Assembly: GCF_027920745.1 (NCBI RefSeq)
Contig: NZ_JAQIBB010000079.1
Coordinates: forward strand, 1-64,000
Reading direction: 5' to 3'
Length of the DNA: 64,000 bases
From: Gallibacterium faecale
Lineage (GTDB): Bacteria; Pseudomonadota; Gammaproteobacteria; Enterobacterales; Pasteurellaceae
Part shown: in pieces, positions 10,601-18,494 of the stretch
Layout of the letters: every line of letters begins with the position of its first letter
How positions within the stretch are numbered: the first letter of the stretch is position 1
The notes under the pieces: generated by a model
Told to the model about the DNA's origin: nothing
Databases searched by the model: none
The model's input: only the letters and a program-made list of their open reading frames with translations
Made by a program: the position numbers and the translations under genes

Positions 10601-12108
10601 TCATAAATCACACGTGGACGAGTAGATAATACAGCAAATGGTGTATCATCCCCCATTGAGCCAACAGCTTCTTGACCATTTTCACCTAATACACGAATTA
10701 AACTTTCTAGCTCTTCTTTATCGTATGCAAATTGTTTTTGGTAAGTTAATAATTGTTGCGCATCAAACTCAGCTTGCCCAATCTTATCATCAGGAATATT
10801 TTCAAATGGAATCAAACAATGAACATTACGATTTAACCATTCACGATATGGGTGACGTTCTTTTAATTCTTTATCAATTTCTTGTGAGTGAATTAATTTG
10901 CCTTGTTCTGTATCAATAACTAACAATTCCCCTGGTCCAATACGCCCTTTTTCAATCACTTCATCAGGTGCGTAATCCCAGATCCCCACTTCACTGGCAA
11001 TCGTAATTAATTTATCTTGAGTAATTACGTAACGTGCTGGACGTAAACCATTACGGTCTAAGTTACACGCTACATGACGACCATCACTTAACACGATACC
11101 TGCTGGCCCATCCCATGGCTCCATATGCATTGAGTTAAAATCATAGAATGCACGAAGATCATCATCCATATCTGGATTATGTTGCCATGCAGGTGGAATA
11201 AGTAAACGCATTGCTCGGAATAAGTCCATTCCGCCATTTACAAACAACTCTAACATATTATCTAATGAACTAGAGTCAGAACCTGTTTCATTAACAAATG
11301 GTGCGATTGTTTGTAAGTCTGGAATGAGAGGTGTGTGATATTTATAAGCACGCGCTCTTGCCCATGCACGGTTACCTGAAATTGTATTAATTTCACCGTT
11401 ATGCGCTAAGTAACGGAATGGCTGAGCTAATTTCCATTTTGGCAATGTATTGGTAGAAAAACGTTGATGGAATAGACAAATTCCACTTTCCATACGTAAA
11501 TCGGCTAAATCCAAATAGAACTTAGGCAAATCTTTTGGAATACATAATCCTTTATAGATAATAATTTGGCTAGAAAAACTACAAATATAAAAATCAGGGT
11601 GATCAATACGATTTTCGATACGACGACGTGCCATAAATAAGCGACGTTCCATATCTTTAATTCCCCAACCAGCAGGCACATTCACAAAGACTTGTTTAAT
11701 AGCAGGTAAACTTGCTGCGGCGATAGATCCCAATACAGAAGGATTAATTGCTACATCACGCCATGCTGTAATCGTTAGCGTTTCTTTAGTTAACTCTTCC
11801 TTAATGATCGCACTATATTGTTCAATTAATTCAGGATCTGTTGGGAAAAAGATTTGTCCAACCCCAAAGTTTTTATTGAGCTTAAATCCTTGCTCTTCAG
11901 CAATAAAATGGAAAAAACGTTTTGGCATTTGTAAGTGTAATCCACATCCATCTCCCGTTTTACCATCTGATAATACAGCGCCACGGTGCTGCATTCTTGA
12001 TAATCCTAAAATGGCTGTACGCACAACTTTATGGCTCTGCTCACCTTCAAGATGTGCAATTAAGCCAAAGCCACAGTTCTCCCGAACCTCATCTTTGTTA
12101 TAAAGCAT
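7642..12108 (-). CDS. gltB: GltB: glutamate synthase (NADPH) large subunit
   Basis: This enzyme makes two glutamates from glutamine and 2-oxoglutarate. It has 1488 residues, essentially the E. coli length. Residues 2-11 form a short propeptide and Cys12 (NCGFG) would be the N-terminal nucleophile of the glutaminase domain after cleavage. The FMN/2-oxoglutarate synthase domain follows (GEGGEDPRR, PGEGGQLPG and TGASPLSS blocks), with a Cys motif for the 3Fe-4S cluster, then the beta-helix C-terminus. The start at 12108 has AAGGAATCTATT before it; an open reading extension of 82 residues upstream is AT-rich filler. With gltD and glnA it completes the GS-GOGAT route. Confidence 0.96.
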   Translation of the reverse strand: MLYNKDEVRENCGFGLIAHLEGEQSHKVVRTAILGLSRMQHRGAVLSDGKTGDGCGLHLQMPKRFFHFIAEEQGFKLNKNFGVGQIFFPTDPELIEQYSAIIKEELTKETLTITAWRDVAINPSVLGSIAAASLPAIKQVFVNVPAGWGIKDMERRLFMARRRIENRIDHPDFYICSFSSQIIIYKGLCIPKDLPKFYLDLADLRMESGICLFHQRFSTNTLPKWKLAQPFRYLAHNGEINTISGNRAWARARAYKYHTPLIPDLQTIAPFVNETGSDSSSLDNMLELFVNGGMDLFRAMRLLIPPAWQHNPDMDDDLRAFYDFNSMHMEPWDGPAGIVLSDGRHVACNLDRNGLRPARYVITQDKLITIASEVGIWDYAPDEVIEKGRIGPGELLVIDTEQGKLIHSQEIDKELKERHPYREWLNRNVHCLIPFENIPDDKIGQAEFDAQQLLTYQKQFAYDKEELESLIRVLGENGQEAVGSMGDDTPFAVLSTRPRVIYDYFRQYFAQVTNPPIDPLREAHVMSLNTSIGQEMSVFFETEGMSHRVNFKSPVLLYSDMQQLLALPQEYYKHEILDATYNPEEMGLKQAIENLAKQAEEAARQGAVLVVLSDRQISAKRVPIPAALSVGAVQQRLVEKNLRCDSNIIVETGSARNPHHFAVLLGLGATAVYPYLAYESLSEMVASGAITKPLRTVLLNFRKGIDKGLYKIISKMGISTISSYRCAHLFEAVGFNREIVELCFKRITCRIEGASFADLDQDMQDLQRQAWRASQALPTGGLLKYKPDGEYHAYNPDVVNYLQQAVNSGDYQIYQKYADTVNNRPIATIRDMLKLNIDESKAITLDKVEPAENLYKRFDTAAMSIGALSPEAHEALATAMNRLGGYSNSGEGGEDPRRYGTERVSRIKQVASGRFGVTPAYLMSADVIQIKVAQGAKPGEGGQLPGDKVTPYIAQLRYAVPGSTLISPPPHHDIYSIEDLAQLIFDLKQINPKALISVKLVSLPGVGTIATGVAKAYADLITIAGYDGGTGASPLSSVKYAGSPWELGLAEAQQALVENNLRHKVRLQVDGGLKTGLDVIKAAILGAESFGFGTGPMIALGCRYLRICHLNNCATGIATQDEKLRNEHYHGLPEKAMNYFKFIAQDVREWLAKLGVEKLTDLIGRTDLLSVIEGQTAKQRGLDLTKLLYAPQVPAGSARYCTQSNPPMDQGLLNKAILKEVGDAFDYNDEQHLDLTFDVNNTDRSVGATLSGMIANKYGNNGHARKKVDIRLNGTVGQSFGVWLAGGVSLYLTGDANDYVGKGMAGGKIVIRPHTGVSFQPEFSTIAGNTCLYGATGGNLFASGRVGERFAVRNSGATAVVEGIGDNGCEYMTGGVVCVLGKTGINFGAGMTGGFAYVLDTDGKFCSRINPELVEGLAITDLPTHQEHLRGLLTRHYEETHSPLAERILHNWADYADKFVLVKPKANDLNALLGHQRRTVNELGVVTQ

Positions 12109-12162
12109 AATAGATTCCTTAAATGTTGTGTTTATTGTTTTATTATTTATTAGAAGAATTTG

Positions 12163-12192
12163 AACATACCAAAAAAGGCAAATATTAGTCAA
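12163..12192 (-). promoter_or_regulatory. Candidate gltB promoter
   Basis: On the minus strand TTGACT (12192-12187), an 18-base spacer and TATGTT (12168-12163) lie about 55 bases before the gltB start. The rest of the 238-bp stretch between gltB and the his terminator is AT-rich with no gene. Confidence 0.5.
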
Positions 12193-12201
12193 AGCCTTTT
12201 T
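12172..12201. repeat. Inverted repeat over the gltB promoter
   Basis: AAAAAGGC (12172-12179) and GCCTTTTT (12194-12201) form an 8-bp inverted repeat spaced by 14 bases that spans the candidate -35 and spacer. This arrangement suits an operator, but I recognise no known regulator site. Confidence 0.4.
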
Positions 12202-12333
12202 GATAGATTTTACTATTTTTGTTTTTTTATTAATCCTTATATGATTTTTCTCTTTTTTTCTTATACATCTATCAATAAATCTGCTTATATTTAGATGAGA
12301 ATAATTCTCAAATTTAATAAAAATATTGTGGTT

Positions 12334-12376
12334 TCCCAAAAAAGAAAACCTCATACTTTTGTTAAGTATGAGGTTT
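12334..12376 (-). terminator. Terminator of the his operon
   Basis: On the minus strand the 11-bp perfect stem AACCTCATACT/AGTATGAGGTT with a 7-base loop is followed by TTCTTTTTTGGG. It starts about 15 bases after the hisIE stop. Confidence 0.88.
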
Positions 12377-12390
12377 CCAGACTGATGATA

Positions 12391-13008
12391 TTACTGATGA
12401 CGTTCTTTTAATTTAGCGATCACATCCGCCCACGTTAAATTCGCATCTTGTAGTAATACCGTTAAATGGTAGGCTAAATCTGCTGCTTCACAGATAGTTT
12501 CTTCACGATCTTTTACCGTAGCCGCTAACGCTGTTTCTACACCTTCTTCACCTACTTTTTGTGCAATGCGTTTTGTTCCTCTTACATACAAAGAAGCTGT
12601 ATAAGAACTTGCTGGATCTGCATTTTTCCGCTCATTTAATAATTTTTCTAATTTACTGAAAAAGATCCAATTTGGTGTTTCCGAAATTGCAGAAAAACAG
12701 CTATCTGTTCCTTCATGACAAGTTGCACCAACAGGATTAGCTAAAATTAGCAAAGTATCTTTATCACAATCTAATGTGTAATCTACTACATTCAAGAAAT
12801 TTCCTGAGGTTTCACCTTTTGTCCATAAACGTTGCTTAGTCCGTGAAAAGAAAGTCACTTTCTTCTCTGTCAATGTTTTTGCTAACGCCTCTTGGTTCAT
12901 ATAACCCAACATCAATACTTCACAAGTATCTGCATTTTGCACAATTACTGGCAATAAGCCATCCACTTTTTCCCAGTTAATTGTTTCAATCATTTGTTTT
13001 TCTAACAT
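12391..13008 (-). CDS. hisI: HisIE: phosphoribosyl-AMP cyclohydrolase / phosphoribosyl-ATP pyrophosphatase
   Basis: Bifunctional enzyme for steps two and three of histidine synthesis. It has 205 residues (E. coli 203). The N-terminal cyclohydrolase domain (about 1-115) has the metal-site segments CDKDTLL and CHEGTDSC. The C-terminal pyrophosphatase domain holds VGEEGVETALA and AADLAYHL. I chose ATG 13008 because AGG lies 8 bases before it; the GTG two codons upstream is too close to that site. It is the last gene of the operon, 9 bp after hisF. Confidence 0.95.
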   Translation of the reverse strand: MLEKQMIETINWEKVDGLLPVIVQNADTCEVLMLGYMNQEALAKTLTEKKVTFFSRTKQRLWTKGETSGNFLNVVDYTLDCDKDTLLILANPVGATCHEGTDSCFSAISETPNWIFFSKLEKLLNERKNADPASSYTASLYVRGTKRIAQKVGEEGVETALAATVKDREETICEAADLAYHLTVLLQDANLTWADVIAKLKERHQ

Positions 13009-13017
13009 AATCACTAC

Positions 13018-13791
13018 CTAACATCTAATTGCAATATTTTCATGTTTTAAATACTGTTTTAATTCACCAATATTAATAATCTGCTTATGGAAAACACTCG
13101 CGGCTAAAGCCCCATCTACATTTGCTTCAATAAAGGCATCACGGAAATGTATCATCTCCCCTGCACCACCTGAAGCAATTAGTGGCACTTGACATACAGC
13201 ACGTACTTTTTTCAGTTGCACTAAGTCATAACCATTACGCACGCCATCTTGGTTCATCATATTAAGTACAATTTCACCTGCACCACGTTTTTGTACTTCT
13301 TGTACCCAATCTATTGTTTGCCAATTCGTTTGGCGAGTACGTTTCTCATCACCGGTATATTGATTTACCCAATATTTTCCTGTTTCCTGTTCAAACCAGC
13401 TATCAATCCCCACGACAATCGCCTGTACACCAAAACGATCTACTAATTGATTGATCAGATCAGGATTAGCTAAGGCAGGGGAATTGATTGAAATTTTATC
13501 CGCCCCAAACGCAAAAATTTGTTCTGCATCTTCGATTGTTTTAATCCCTCCTGCTACACAAAAAGGAATATCAATTACTTGTGCAACACGTTCTACCCAG
13601 CTTTTATCCACCGTACGTCCATCAGAAGATGCGGTAATATCATAAAATACCAGTTCATCAGCCCCCTCTTCTGCATAACGTTTTGCAAGTGGCACAATAT
13701 CACCAATAATTTCATGATTACGGAATTGCACCCCTTTCACAACTTGTCCATCACGTACATCTAAACAAGGAATTATCCGTTTTGCCAACAT
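13018..13791 (-). CDS. hisF: HisF: imidazole glycerol phosphate synthase, cyclase subunit
   Basis: TIM-barrel subunit that takes ammonia from HisH and forms imidazole glycerol phosphate and AICAR from PRFAR. It has 257 residues. The N-terminal block KRIIPCLDVRDGQVVKG contains the catalytic aspartate D11, and the second half carries GIDSWFEQETG and VPLIASGGAGE. The gene begins 19 bp inside the 3' end of hisA, indicating translational coupling. Confidence 0.96.
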   Translation of the reverse strand: MLAKRIIPCLDVRDGQVVKGVQFRNHEIIGDIVPLAKRYAEEGADELVFYDITASSDGRTVDKSWVERVAQVIDIPFCVAGGIKTIEDAEQIFAFGADKISINSPALANPDLINQLVDRFGVQAIVVGIDSWFEQETGKYWVNQYTGDEKRTRQTNWQTIDWVQEVQKRGAGEIVLNMMNQDGVRNGYDLVQLKKVRAVCQVPLIASGGAGEMIHFRDAFIEANVDGALAASVFHKQIINIGELKQYLKHENIAIRC

Positions 13792-14519
13792 TCGATTGCC
13801 TCCGCTACTGTAAATTTTCCTTCTAATAAAGCACGACCAACAATCACCCCTGCCACCCCCGAACCTTTGAGCGCTTCAATATCAGATAATGATCCAATAC
13901 CACCAGAAGATTGGAATTGAATAGTTGGATATTTCTGACAAATTTCACGATAAAGGGCAACATTAGAACCAGCTAACGTACCATCTTTTGAAATATCCGT
14001 GCATAAAACGTGTTGTAATCCTACTTGTGCAAAATCGTCAATCACTTGTTCTAATGTCAAGCTGCTGGTTTCTTGCCAACCATGAATTGCAATCAGTTTT
14101 TTACCATCAACAATATTAATATCTAATGCCAACACAAATTTTTCGGCACCATATTGCTTAAACCAGGCTTTTACCATTTCTGGTTGTTTAATTGCAGTCG
14201 AACCAATGACAACTCGACTTGCACCAACATTCAGTAAATCAGCAACATCTTGTTCACTACGAATACCACCACCAACTTGTACTGGACAATCTGTTGCAGC
14301 AATAATTTTACCAATTAACGCTGTTTGGCGAGCATTCGGATCTTTTGCTCCTGTTAAATCCACCAAATGTAACTGTTCTGCGCCTTGTGCCACATAATCA
14401 GCAAACTGCTCAATCGGATTATCACTATAAGTTGTTTGTTTTGCATAATCCCCTTGATGTAAACGTACAACTTGACCATTAATCAAATCTAATGCAGGGA
14501 TAATGATAGATTTTGTCAT
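13773..14519 (-). CDS. hisA: HisA: ProFAR isomerase
   Basis: TIM-barrel isomerase converting ProFAR to PRFAR. It has 248 residues (E. coli 245). The catalytic aspartate lies in IIPALDLINGQVVRL, and phosphate-binding segments are VGGGIRSEQDV and SSGGIGSLSD. The gene lies 20 bp after hisH and overlaps hisF by 19 bp. Confidence 0.96.
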   Translation of the reverse strand: MTKSIIIPALDLINGQVVRLHQGDYAKQTTYSDNPIEQFADYVAQGAEQLHLVDLTGAKDPNARQTALIGKIIAATDCPVQVGGGIRSEQDVADLLNVGASRVVIGSTAIKQPEMVKAWFKQYGAEKFVLALDINIVDGKKLIAIHGWQETSSLTLEQVIDDFAQVGLQHVLCTDISKDGTLAGSNVALYREICQKYPTIQFQSSGGIGSLSDIEALKGSGVAGVIVGRALLEGKFTVAEAIECWQNG

Positions 14520-14539
14520 AAGTAACCTTGCCTTTTACC

Positions 14540-15133
14540 TTATAGTTTTTCAATAAAATTACGTAATAACTGTGCACCAACCTTACCTGAACGTTCCGGA
14601 TGGAACTGTACACCATAAAAATTGCCATTATTCAATGCTGCTGAAAATGGGACACCATAATCGCAAGTAGCAATCGTGTGCTGATTTGGTAATACCGCAA
14701 AACTATGCACAAAATAGAAATAACTGCCGTTAGGAATATCCGCAAATAAGGGTTGATCCTCTACAAAATTCACCTGATTCCACCCCATATGTGGTAACGG
14801 CAACCCTGCTTCTGGTAACTTCTCTGTTTGACCATCAATTAAACCTAAAGTCGATAAATTACCCTCTTGAGAAAATTGTGTCATTAACTGCATCCCAAGA
14901 CAGATACCTAATACAGGCTGTGTTAATTGTTGAATAGTATTGATTAGATTACGCTGTTGTAAATTATTCATTGCAGCATTTGCAGTCCCCACTCCCGGCA
15001 ATAATAATTTATCTGCTTGTTGAATTTGGGTTAAATCTCTGCTGATTTCAGCTTGATAACCTAATCGATCAATCGCAAATTTTACCGATGAAAGATTGGC
15101 ACACCCTGTATCAATAATAATGATTTTCGTCAT
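14540..15133 (-). CDS. hisH: HisH: imidazole glycerol phosphate synthase, glutaminase subunit
   Basis: Class I glutamine amidotransferase that supplies ammonia to HisF. It has 197 residues. The nucleophile Cys is in GICLGMQL and the His-Glu pair in QFHPERS. GGAATT lies before the ATG. It is separated from hisB by 111 bp, the widest gap inside the operon, which contains a short CTTCT/AGAAG stem and no open frame of note. Confidence 0.96.
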   Translation of the reverse strand: MTKIIIIDTGCANLSSVKFAIDRLGYQAEISRDLTQIQQADKLLLPGVGTANAAMNNLQQRNLINTIQQLTQPVLGICLGMQLMTQFSQEGNLSTLGLIDGQTEKLPEAGLPLPHMGWNQVNFVEDQPLFADIPNGSYFYFVHSFAVLPNQHTIATCDYGVPFSAALNNGNFYGVQFHPERSGKVGAQLLRNFIEKL

Positions 15134-15244
15134 TCTAATTCCTGTTTATTTTTCTATTGATTTATTCTTTGTTCAAAACTTCAGTATTTTTATTACTTAA
15201 TCTAGATCTTCTACAGAAGAACTAAATAACTTTCTTGAACAATA

Positions 15245-16339
15245 TTACAGTACCCCTTTACTACTCGGTAATTCATTACCTTCAATACGAATCGCTTGAC
15301 GCAGTGTTCGCCCAAAGCATTTAAAAATTGCTTCAACTTGATGATGTGTATTTGAGCCTTTTACTTTTAAATGTAAGGTACAAGCTAACGCATAAGTCAG
15401 TGACATAAAGAAATGTTCAACCATTTCTGTACTAAAATCCCCCACTTTGTCACGTCCAAATTTCGCTTTAAATTTAAGATATGGGCGACCTGATAAATCT
15501 AAGGCGCATTCTGCTTTGCACTCATCCATAGGTAATACAAAACCAAAACGAGCAATGCCTCGTTTATTACCTAATGCTTGTTTCAAGGCTTCTCCTAAAG
15601 CTAGAGCAGTATCCTCAACTGTATGGTGATCATCAATGTGTAAATCCCCTTTCACTTCAACATTCATACGGAAACCACCATGTGTAGCAATTTGATCCAA
15701 CATATGATCAAAAAATCCTACCCCCGTATTAATTTGATTAATACCTTGTTCATCTAACCAAACTTCAACTTTAATATCTGTTTCTTTGGTTGTACGTGTT
15801 ACCACAGCATGGCGTGGTGAATGTCCTTCAGGTGTAGTATTCTTCGCCAGAATTTTCTCAACAATCAGATCCCAAGTTAATTTTTTCGGATGATACTGTA
15901 AGCCTGTAACCCCTAAATTTTCAGCTAATTGCATATCAGTTGCTCGATCACCAATCACGTAGCTATGTTGCTTATCCAAAGCACCTTTCTTCGTATATTT
16001 TTTCAACAACCCTAATTTTGGCTTACGACATTCACAACCATCTTCTGGTTTATGTGGACAAATTAAAACATCATCAAACTGAATACCCTGCGAATTAAAA
16101 ATTTGCATCATCGCATTATGTGGTTTATCGAAATCTGCTTGCGGGAATGAGTCTGTTCCTAGACCATCTTGGTTACTCACCATCACTAAACGGTAACCAG
16201 CTTGCTGTAAAGTTAATAGCGCCGGAATAACGTTCGGTTCTAATTTAAGTTTTTCTAAACTATCAATTTGGAAATCTGTTTTTGGTTCGTCAATGAGAGT
16301 GCCATCACGATCAATAAAAAGAACATTTTGTTTTTGCAT
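15245..16339 (-). CDS. hisB: HisB: histidinol-phosphatase / imidazoleglycerol-phosphate dehydratase
   Basis: Bifunctional enzyme. Residues 1-165 are a HAD phosphatase domain with the nucleophile motif FIDRDGTL and a zinc site in CPHKPEDGCECRKPK. Residues 170-364 are the dehydratase with the manganese-binding HHTVEDT and a later THHQVEA segment. It has 364 residues (E. coli 355). The ATG at 16339 overlaps nothing but follows the hisC stop by one base, with AAGGAA inside the hisC end; a longer upstream frame lies entirely within hisC. Confidence 0.96.
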   Translation of the reverse strand: MQKQNVLFIDRDGTLIDEPKTDFQIDSLEKLKLEPNVIPALLTLQQAGYRLVMVSNQDGLGTDSFPQADFDKPHNAMMQIFNSQGIQFDDVLICPHKPEDGCECRKPKLGLLKKYTKKGALDKQHSYVIGDRATDMQLAENLGVTGLQYHPKKLTWDLIVEKILAKNTTPEGHSPRHAVVTRTTKETDIKVEVWLDEQGINQINTGVGFFDHMLDQIATHGGFRMNVEVKGDLHIDDHHTVEDTALALGEALKQALGNKRGIARFGFVLPMDECKAECALDLSGRPYLKFKAKFGRDKVGDFSTEMVEHFFMSLTYALACTLHLKVKGSNTHHQVEAIFKCFGRTLRQAIRIEGNELPSSKGVL

Positions 16340-16340
16340 A

Positions 16341-17411
16341 TTAGTTTCCTTGTTGTGTAAATTGGTTAATTGCTTGCATAGTACGTTGGTTTTCTTCTTT
16401 CGTACCAATAGTAATCCGAATACAATTTTCTAGTCTTAATTGGCTATTTTGATTACGCAAAATAATGCCGTTATCCCATAAAAATTGGAATAGTTTTTGT
16501 CCATTTTTTGCTTTAAATAACAAATAATTCGCTTCGCTTGTATAGACATTTTCCACTAAAGGACATTGTTTTAATTGAGTAATTAACCAACTACGATTAG
16601 CAAGCACATCTTCAACACGTTGTTTCATCATTGCCAAACCTTCAGCTGACAACGCTTGTGCTGCAATATCTGCCACTGGCGTTGGCAATGGATAAGGAGC
16701 AATAACTTTTTGTAATACTGCAATTAATTCTGCATTGGCTAATGTAAAGCCACAACGTAATCCCGCTAAAGCAAAAGCTTTAGACAAGGTACGGATAATC
16801 GCTAAATGAGGATAATTTTTTAATTCTGTCACCATCGTTGCACTTGGACAAAACTCAATATAAGCTTCATCAACAACAACGATTGCTCGTCCTTTGGTCA
16901 TCTCTAATAATGCGATTAAATCTTGGCGATTTACTAGATTTCCTGTTGGATTATTTGGACTACATACAAACACCACTTTTACACCATCTAATTGGCGTTC
17001 AATTTCCACTAGATTTAATTGAAAATCGTCTGTTAGTGGTGCTTTTTTACAATTAATTCCGCAGGTTTCCGCACTGACTGAATACATACCATAAGTTGGC
17101 GGGCAATATAAAATTGCATCTTGTTCTGGTTCACAAAAAGCTCGAATAATCAATTCGATACTTTCATCTCCACCACGACTTACTAATACATTCTCTGGTA
17201 ATACCCCTGCATAATTGGCATAACCTTGAATAACTGCTTGTGGTTGTGCTTCTGGATAACGATTAAAATTTTTACTAATTAAAGAGAAATCGGGAGAAAC
17301 AGGATATTCATTAGCATTTAACCAAACATCGCCTTTTCCACCTAAACGGCGTGCAGATTGATAAGGGGTCAATGCTTGAATATTTTTACGTGAAAGTTGT
17401 GTTATGCTCAT
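16341..17411 (-). CDS. hisC: HisC: histidinol-phosphate aminotransferase
   Basis: PLP-dependent aminotransferase converting imidazole acetol phosphate and glutamate to histidinol phosphate. It has 356 residues. The PLP lysine is in RTLSKAFALAGLRCG and the cofactor segment is CSPNNPTGN. The ATG, with GGA 9 bases upstream, comes about 24 bases after the attenuator U tract starts, so hisC is the first structural gene. In E. coli and H. influenzae, hisG and hisD lie between the leader and hisC; here both are missing. Confidence 0.96.
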   Translation of the reverse strand: MSITQLSRKNIQALTPYQSARRLGGKGDVWLNANEYPVSPDFSLISKNFNRYPEAQPQAVIQGYANYAGVLPENVLVSRGGDESIELIIRAFCEPEQDAILYCPPTYGMYSVSAETCGINCKKAPLTDDFQLNLVEIERQLDGVKVVFVCSPNNPTGNLVNRQDLIALLEMTKGRAIVVVDEAYIEFCPSATMVTELKNYPHLAIIRTLSKAFALAGLRCGFTLANAELIAVLQKVIAPYPLPTPVADIAAQALSAEGLAMMKQRVEDVLANRSWLITQLKQCPLVENVYTSEANYLLFKAKNGQKLFQFLWDNGIILRNQNSQLRLENCIRITIGTKEENQRTMQAINQFTQQGN

Positions 17412-17434
17412 ACTATTTTTTCCTATCTGTAATA

Positions 17435-17511
17435 ATAAAAAATCCTCTCGAAATTGTCTTCCGAGAGGATTGTGATTGTTGTCGAATGCTCGGAAGATCA
17501 GTTAATCTTCC
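17435..17511 (-). promoter_or_regulatory. Histidine operon attenuator
   Basis: Three mutually exclusive pairings are visible in the leader RNA (minus strand). The pause stem is GGAAGAT/ATCTTCC (17511-17505 with 17498-17492). The antiterminator is CTTCCGAG/CTCGGAAG (17496-17489 with 17465-17458). The terminator is AATCCTCTCG/CGAGAGGATT (17471-17462 with 17450-17441) followed by TTTTATTATT. Stalling on the eight His codons of hisL would free the antiterminator. This is the classic translational attenuation design. Confidence 0.93.
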
Positions 17512-17531
17512 ACGCACCATCGCCTGAAAGA

Positions 17532-17588
17532 TTAATCAGGTTGATGATGGTGATGATGGTGATGATGAGCAATTCGAGTAAAATTCAT
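17532..17588 (-). CDS. hisL: HisL: his operon leader peptide
   Basis: An 18-residue peptide, MNFTRIA followed by eight consecutive histidines and QPD. AAGGATAAACAA precedes the ATG. Its role is to sense charged tRNA-His: ribosome stalling in the His run selects the antiterminator downstream. E. coli HisL has seven histidines. It is too short for ordinary gene callers. Confidence 0.95.
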   Translation of the reverse strand: MNFTRIAHHHHHHHHQPD

Positions 17589-17619
17589 TTGTTTATCCTT
17601 AATATAAAAACTGCTAGTT

Positions 17620-17648
17620 ACACTACTGGATTACACAAAAAAATGCAA
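17620..17648 (-). promoter_or_regulatory. Candidate his operon promoter
   Basis: On the minus strand TTGCAT (17648-17643), a 17-base spacer and TAGTGT (17625-17620) would start transcription about 25 bases before hisL. The -10 is a weak match. Confidence 0.35.
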
Positions 17649-17698
17649 TAGCTTTTCTCGGGAAATTTTTTAATTACAATAAAACGCAAATTTTTCTA

Positions 17699-18346
17699 TC
17701 ACACCGCCCGATCTGTATAAAGCTCCACTCCAGTCATTAATGACATTTTCTGTACATAAGCTGCAACTTTATTTGGAAATTCAATTCCTTTAACAATCGT
17801 TAAATTACGCAAAATTGGGAATAACACAATATCTTCAATAGCTAATTCACCCGAACTCGCTTTTGGACTCACAATCAAATCATTTAACTCTAAAAGATCT
17901 TGATTAATTCTAGCGAGATACTCTGGTGTTTGTGCAAGGTTTTCAGCAAAACTACCAATTACCTTACTTTTTTTCATCGTGAAATACTCTACTGACTCAG
18001 GCATTTCAAACTCTTTTAAGCCAATTTGCGTAAAACGTGGTAAAACCAAATGATTATGGTAACTTGAAACCTTCTTCAACCATTGATCAACTTCTTCACG
18101 CAATAACTCTTTTAAGCAAGGTTCACCAAACTTTTTATCCACATAACGTACAATATCTAGGCTTTCTGGCATTACCATGCCTTCACTATCTGCTAAGATG
18201 GGAACGACTTTTTTACCTACTAATTTCATTGGTGTTTCATCGTGATGATTGGCTAATACAATCACATCAACTGGAATATTTTTGAGTCCAAAAATCATTC
18301 TTGCACGCACGCAATATGGACAATGTTCATAAGTATAAAGTCTCAT
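17699..18346 (-). CDS. grxB: GrxB: glutaredoxin 2
   Basis: GST-fold glutaredoxin that reduces protein disulfides with glutathione. It has 215 residues, the same as E. coli Grx2. The N-terminal redox motif is CPYC at residues 9-12 (EHCPYCVRARM), then the cis-proline segment KVVPIL. I chose the second of two adjacent ATG codons (18346) because GGGGAG lies 6 bases before it and the protein then begins MRLYTYEHC as in the family. The frame is open a further 84 bases upstream but that part reads through the terminator region after glnA. Confidence 0.92.
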   Translation of the reverse strand: MRLYTYEHCPYCVRARMIFGLKNIPVDVIVLANHHDETPMKLVGKKVVPILADSEGMVMPESLDIVRYVDKKFGEPCLKELLREEVDQWLKKVSSYHNHLVLPRFTQIGLKEFEMPESVEYFTMKKSKVIGSFAENLAQTPEYLARINQDLLELNDLIVSPKASSGELAIEDIVLFPILRNLTIVKGIEFPNKVAAYVQKMSLMTGVELYTDRAV

Positions 18347-18431
18347 CATTTGCTCCCCATTTGAGTTAAATCCATCACTATTCTTCAATAAAATACTCAT
18401 TTGATCAAGTTTCGTACTTGCCATTATCACA

Positions 18432-18466
18432 AATAAAAAACCCCATAAGTTTTACCCTATGAGGTC
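18432..18466 (-). terminator. Terminator of glnA
   Basis: On the minus strand ACCTCATAG pairs with CTTATGGGGT (a 9-bp stem with G-U pairs and a 7-base loop), followed by TTTTTTATTTG. It lies about 30 bases after the glnA stop. Confidence 0.8.
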
Positions 18467-18494
18467 TTTTCAATTTATTTGTTAAACCAACCTA

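Noticed and set aside
8037..12110. Several plus-strand open frames opposite gltB
   Set aside because: They follow the codon pattern of gltB on the other strand, lack ribosome sites and look like shadows.
12109..12354. In-frame 82-residue N-terminal extension of gltB
   Set aside because: It reads AT-rich filler over the promoter and into the his terminator; ATG 12108 has a good ribosome site and the expected Cys12 context.
15134..15244. Gap between hisB and hisH as a site of a small or lost gene
   Set aside because: No open frame with a ribosome site and no remnant of hisG or hisD is visible; only a short stem.
17534..17570. Tandem GAT/GGT triplet repeat resembling a microsatellite
   Set aside because: It is the His codon run of the leader peptide read from the other strand.
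17592..17605. TATATT as the -10 of the his promoter
   Set aside because: Transcription would start inside the hisL ribosome site, leaving no leader.
18347..18430. In-frame extension of grxB upstream
   Set aside because: It has no ribosome site and would begin at the glnA terminator; the chosen start gives the exact family length.
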